Shown: positions 61,024-64,000 of the stretch, piece after piece | Layout of the letters: each line of letters begins with the position of its first letter | Numbering within the stretch: the first letter of the stretch is position 1 | Notes under the pieces: generated by a model | Databases searched by the model: none | Seen by the model: only the letters and a program-made list of their open reading frames with translations | What the model was told of the DNA's origin: nothing | DNA from: Thiobacillus sp. | GTDB taxonomy: Bacteria; Pseudomonadota; Gammaproteobacteria; Burkholderiales; Thiobacillaceae | DNA: 64,000 nt | Reading direction: 5' to 3' | Assembly (NCBI GenBank): GCA_024709685.1 | Contig: JANJWF010000092.1 | Span: 1 to 64,000 of the forward strand | Made by a program: the position numbers and the translations under genes

Positions 61024-62856
61024 TCATCCGCGCACAAAATCCGCGTACATCGCCTCGACCGCGGCGCGGTAACGGTCGAGCACCTGGTTGCGCTTGAGCT
61101 TGAGGGTGGGCGTCAGCAGGCCGTCGTCCACCGTCCAGGGTCTGAGCTCGGGATGCAGACGGCGAATCTGTGCATAGCCCGGAAAATGTTTGAGATGACG
61201 CACCACACGCTGGGTCAGCGCCTTCGTCACCTTCGGGTCGCGCAGGGCTGCCGGGTTCCCGGGGTCGACGTTGAGGCCCGCTGCGAAGCCCTGCCAGTGC
61301 TCTTCGTTGAGCACGGTCAGTGCGGCGAGATAGGGCTTGCCTTCGCCGACCACCATCACCTGCTCGAACAGGGGGTCGAGCAGGATGGCAGACTCCATGT
61401 CGGCGGGGGGCACCTTCTCGCCGTTGTTCAGCACGATGATGTCCTTGATGCGGCCGATGATCGTGTAGTGGCCACGGGCGTCGACGCTGGCCTTGTCGCC
61501 GCTGTGGAGCCAGCCCTCGGGATCGAGGATGGCTCGGGTGGCCACCTCGTCCTGCCAGTAGCCGCGCATCACGCAGCGGCTGCGCGTCAGCAATTCGTCG
61601 TTGTCGCCTATCCTCACTTCGATGCCGGACAACGGCTGGCCGATGCTGGCGGGCACGTTGGAGTCGGGCCGGTTCACGCACACCACCGGACTGGTCTCGG
61701 TGAGCCCGTAGCCCTGATAAACCGGCACGCCGAGGCCGATGAACACACGGGCGATGTCGGGCGAGAGGGCGGCGCCGCCGGAAATCGCCAGCTTCAGTCG
61801 CCCGCCCAGCTGTTCCGCAACCGTGCTTGCCACCAGGCGATCGAACAGCGGCCATAGCAGCAGTTCGGGATGCCAGCCGGCCCGATCCTGGCCGCGCTCG
61901 AAACGCCGCCAGCCGGCGCGCACCGCAAGTCTGAACAACACCCTGGGGAGCAGGCCTTTCTTCGCCAGCCCATCCTGGATGCGTCTGTACACCCGCTCGT
62001 AGATGCGCGGCACCGAGATCAGCACGGTGGGGCGGATCCCCTGCAGGTCCTGCGCGAGCAGGGCGATCGAGCGCGCATACGCGACCTCGGCACCGAGCAG
62101 CATCGGCAGGTAATAGCCGCCGGTACGTTCCAGCGTGTGCGACAGCGGAAGAAAGGACAGAAACACCTCGTGCGGCGCAAAACCCACGCATTGCGAGGCA
62201 TAGAACGCGTTCCACAGCAGGTTCTCGTGCGTCAGCATCACGCCCTTGGGCCGTCCCGTGGTACCCGAGGTGTAGACGATGCTGGCGAGCAAGTCGGCGG
62301 ACAGATGCCGCCCGGGCAAGGGGGTGCCCGCCGCTGCGGCCAGCCAGTCGGCAGCCACCACGACAGGCGTGCTCGCGTTCATCGGGCCGGTTTCCGCCGG
62401 GGTCAGGCTGACGATGCGCGTCAAGGCGGGGACCGAGCCGGCAATTCCGGCGAGCTTCCTGTGCTGGAATTTGCCTTCGACGAGCAGCAGCCTGGCACCG
62501 GAGTGGTTGAGGACATAGGCTGCGCTGTCGGGACGGTCGTCGAGGTAAAGCGGCACGGTGACGAGGCCCAGCCCCAGCGCGGCCTGGTCGAAAATCACCC
62601 ATTCGACGCAGTTCTTCAGCATCACCGCCACGCGATCGCCGGCAACGAGCCCTTCCTTCACCAGTGCTGCCTGCCAGCGTGCCACCTCGGTCGCCACGCG
62701 CGCCCAGGTGAAGCTCACCCAGGTGTTGCGCAGTTCGTCGAACTGACGGTAGGCGACCTGATCCGGCGTCGCCGCGACGCGTTGACGAAACAGGCCGCAC
62801 AGCGTGCCCAGCGTATCGGGATGAAACGGGACCGGAGCGTGGCGCGTATCGATCAT
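61024..62856 (-). CDS. Long-chain acyl-CoA synthetase/AMP-binding protein
   Basis: SIVYTSGTTGRPKGVMLTHENLLWNAF; YGLTETSPVVCVNRPDS; KDIIVLNNGEKVPPADMES. Confidence 0.93.
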   Translation of the reverse strand: MIDTRHAPVPFHPDTLGTLCGLFRQRVAATPDQVAYRQFDELRNTWVSFTWARVATEVARWQAALVKEGLVAGDRVAVMLKNCVEWVIFDQAALGLGLVTVPLYLDDRPDSAAYVLNHSGARLLLVEGKFQHRKLAGIAGSVPALTRIVSLTPAETGPMNASTPVVVAADWLAAAAGTPLPGRHLSADLLASIVYTSGTTGRPKGVMLTHENLLWNAFYASQCVGFAPHEVFLSFLPLSHTLERTGGYYLPMLLGAEVAYARSIALLAQDLQGIRPTVLISVPRIYERVYRRIQDGLAKKGLLPRVLFRLAVRAGWRRFERGQDRAGWHPELLLWPLFDRLVASTVAEQLGGRLKLAISGGAALSPDIARVFIGLGVPVYQGYGLTETSPVVCVNRPDSNVPASIGQPLSGIEVRIGDNDELLTRSRCVMRGYWQDEVATRAILDPEGWLHSGDKASVDARGHYTIIGRIKDIIVLNNGEKVPPADMESAILLDPLFEQVMVVGEGKPYLAALTVLNEEHWQGFAAGLNVDPGNPAALRDPKVTKALTQRVVRHLKHFPGYAQIRRLHPELRPWTVDDGLLTPTLKLKRNQVLDRYRAAVEAMYADFVRG

Positions 62857-62871
62857 GGCAGCTTAAGGCGA

Positions 62872-64000
62872 TCAGGCAGCCGCCTTGGCCAGGACCGCGG
62901 CAAAAAAACCGTCGGTTCCGTGCACCGCGGGGGACAGCTTCAGCATGGGCCCGGTATCGAGCGGAATCTTGTTCTGCGCCAGCAGTTCATTCACCGGCAG
63001 CAGGGCAAACCCGCCTTCTGCCACAAGGCCCTCGACGATGGCCTCGTTCTCTTCCGGCAACAGGCTGCAGGTCGCGTATACCAGCCGGCCGCCGGGTTTC
63101 AGCAGCCTTGCCGCCGCGCGCAGGATGGAAGCCTGTTTCTGCGTCAGTTCCGCCACGGATTCGGGCGACTGGCGGAATTTAAGATCGGGATTGCGGCGCA
63201 GCGTACCCAGCCCCGAGCACGGCGCATCGACCAGCACGCGGTCGAGCTTGCCGGCGAGCCGCTTCACCCGGGTGTCGGTTTCCGAAACGATGAGCTGCGG
63301 CATCACGTTCGACAGGCCCGAGCGTGCCAGCCGCGGCTTCAGGTTGGCGAGCCGCTTCTCCGCCACATCGAACGCGTACAGCCGGCCGGTCGACGCCATC
63401 ATCGCGCCGATGGCGAGCGTCTTGCCGCCGGCACCCGCGCAGAAGTCGCACACCATCTCGCCGCGCCGCGCGCCGAGCAGCAGGGCGAGCAGCTGGCTGC
63501 CTTCGTCCTGTACTTCCAGGCTGCCATCGAGAAACAACGGATGGCGGTTGATCGCCGGATGGTCCTTGAAGCGGATGCCCCACGGCGAATAGCGCGTCGG
63601 CTCGACCGCCATGCCCTCCGCCTGCAACTGCGCCAGCACAGCGTCACGATCCGCCTTGTGCGCGTTCACCCGCACGTCGAGCGGCGCCGGCTGCTGCAGT
63701 GCGCGGCCGAGCGCAAGGATGTCGGCGTCCGGCATCGAACGCTGCAGTTTCTCGACCACCCAGTCGGGTAATTCGGCAGCAACCGCCAGCGGCAGTTCAT
63801 CGGTCCTGGCGCTGCGGATATGGTCGATGAGTTCGGGCTTGGCGAATTTTTCCAGCGTGGCACCGCTCATGCCGCGCACCTTGATCAGCCAGGCGATGAT
63901 GAGGGTGCGCGGGTTGGCTGCCGGCACCACCACCGACAGATAGCGGTAGCGCCGCAGCACGCCGAACACGGCTTCGGCGACGAATGCGCGATCGCGTGCG
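62872..64000 (-). CDS. RsmB/NOP2-family 16S rRNA m5C methyltransferase, partial (runs off right edge)
   Basis: VCDFCAGAGGKTLAIGAMM, VLVDAPCSGLGTLRRNPDLKF, VYATCSLLPEENEAIV; frame stays open past 63969 (ARDRAFVAEAVFGVLRRYRYL). Confidence 0.92.
   Translation of the reverse strand, partial: ARDRAFVAEAVFGVLRRYRYLSVVVPAANPRTLIIAWLIKVRGMSGATLEKFAKPELIDHIRSARTDELPLAVAAELPDWVVEKLQRSMPDADILALGRALQQPAPLDVRVNAHKADRDAVLAQLQAEGMAVEPTRYSPWGIRFKDHPAINRHPLFLDGSLEVQDEGSQLLALLLGARRGEMVCDFCAGAGGKTLAIGAMMASTGRLYAFDVAEKRLANLKPRLARSGLSNVMPQLIVSETDTRVKRLAGKLDRVLVDAPCSGLGTLRRNPDLKFRQSPESVAELTQKQASILRAAARLLKPGGRLVYATCSLLPEENEAIVEGLVAEGGFALLPVNELLAQNKIPLDTGPMLKLSPAVHGTDGFFAAVLAKAAA

Noticed and set aside
59765-62800. 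1011-aa minus ORF suggesting a fadL fusion protein
   Set aside because: The N-terminal ~600 residues are an out-of-frame read of the acyl-CoA synthetase gene; the real FadL starts at ATG 60994 with a signal peptide.
61870-63771. 633-aa plus-strand ORF
   Set aside because: Antisense to the acyl-CoA synthetase and RsmB-like genes; low-complexity His/Gln/Arg composition, no motif.
1-64000. CRISPR arrays, tRNA/rRNA genes, transposases, integrases, toxin-antitoxin or phage genes
   Set aside because: No regularly spaced repeats with spacers, no tRNA-like cloverleaf or rRNA sequence, and no mobile-element proteins recognised on reading both strands.

Overview
The window is a GC-rich, densely coded chromosomal segment. 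It is most likely from a betaproteobacterium close to Thiobacillus or other sulfur oxidisers; that placement is inferred from gene content, not computed. I support about 60 protein genes. They include a partial lipoprotein at the left edge, dksA, a CobW-type GTPase, yidD, a tandem-STAS protein, hslVU, a diheme cytochrome c fused to DUF302 next to a second DUF302 gene, a large helical-repeat protein, the pilGHIJL (chp-like) twitching chemosensory cluster, rubredoxin, thiD-thiE-hemL, a dsrS-like gene, dsbD, cutA, fxsA, a third DUF302 gene, hemCDXY, a two-component pair, mpl, an RNB exoribonuclease, a TonB-like gene, fbp, yqgE-ruvX-pyrR-pyrB-pyrX, lnt, a GGDEF protein, dut, coaBC, radC, rpmBG, pyk, a desaturase, an MscS channel, fadL, an acyl-CoA synthetase and a partial rsmB-like gene. 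I see no tRNA, rRNA, CRISPR array, transposase or prophage. Most of the window is ordinary housekeeping sequence. The observations I rate highest are: (1) an in-frame TAG that splits a pseudo-dihydroorotase (pyrX/pyrC') gene that also lacks the catalytic HxH motif; (2) an inverted pair of heptamer-repeat arrays that form the hslV C-terminus and the hslU leader; (3) an A10 slippage tract in the pilL/chpA kinase, where either a +1 or a -1 slip terminates within a few codons; (4) the cytochrome c-DUF302 fusion system and its unusual AT-rich 3x8-bp divergent promoter. All family assignments come from reading motifs by eye; no database search was run.
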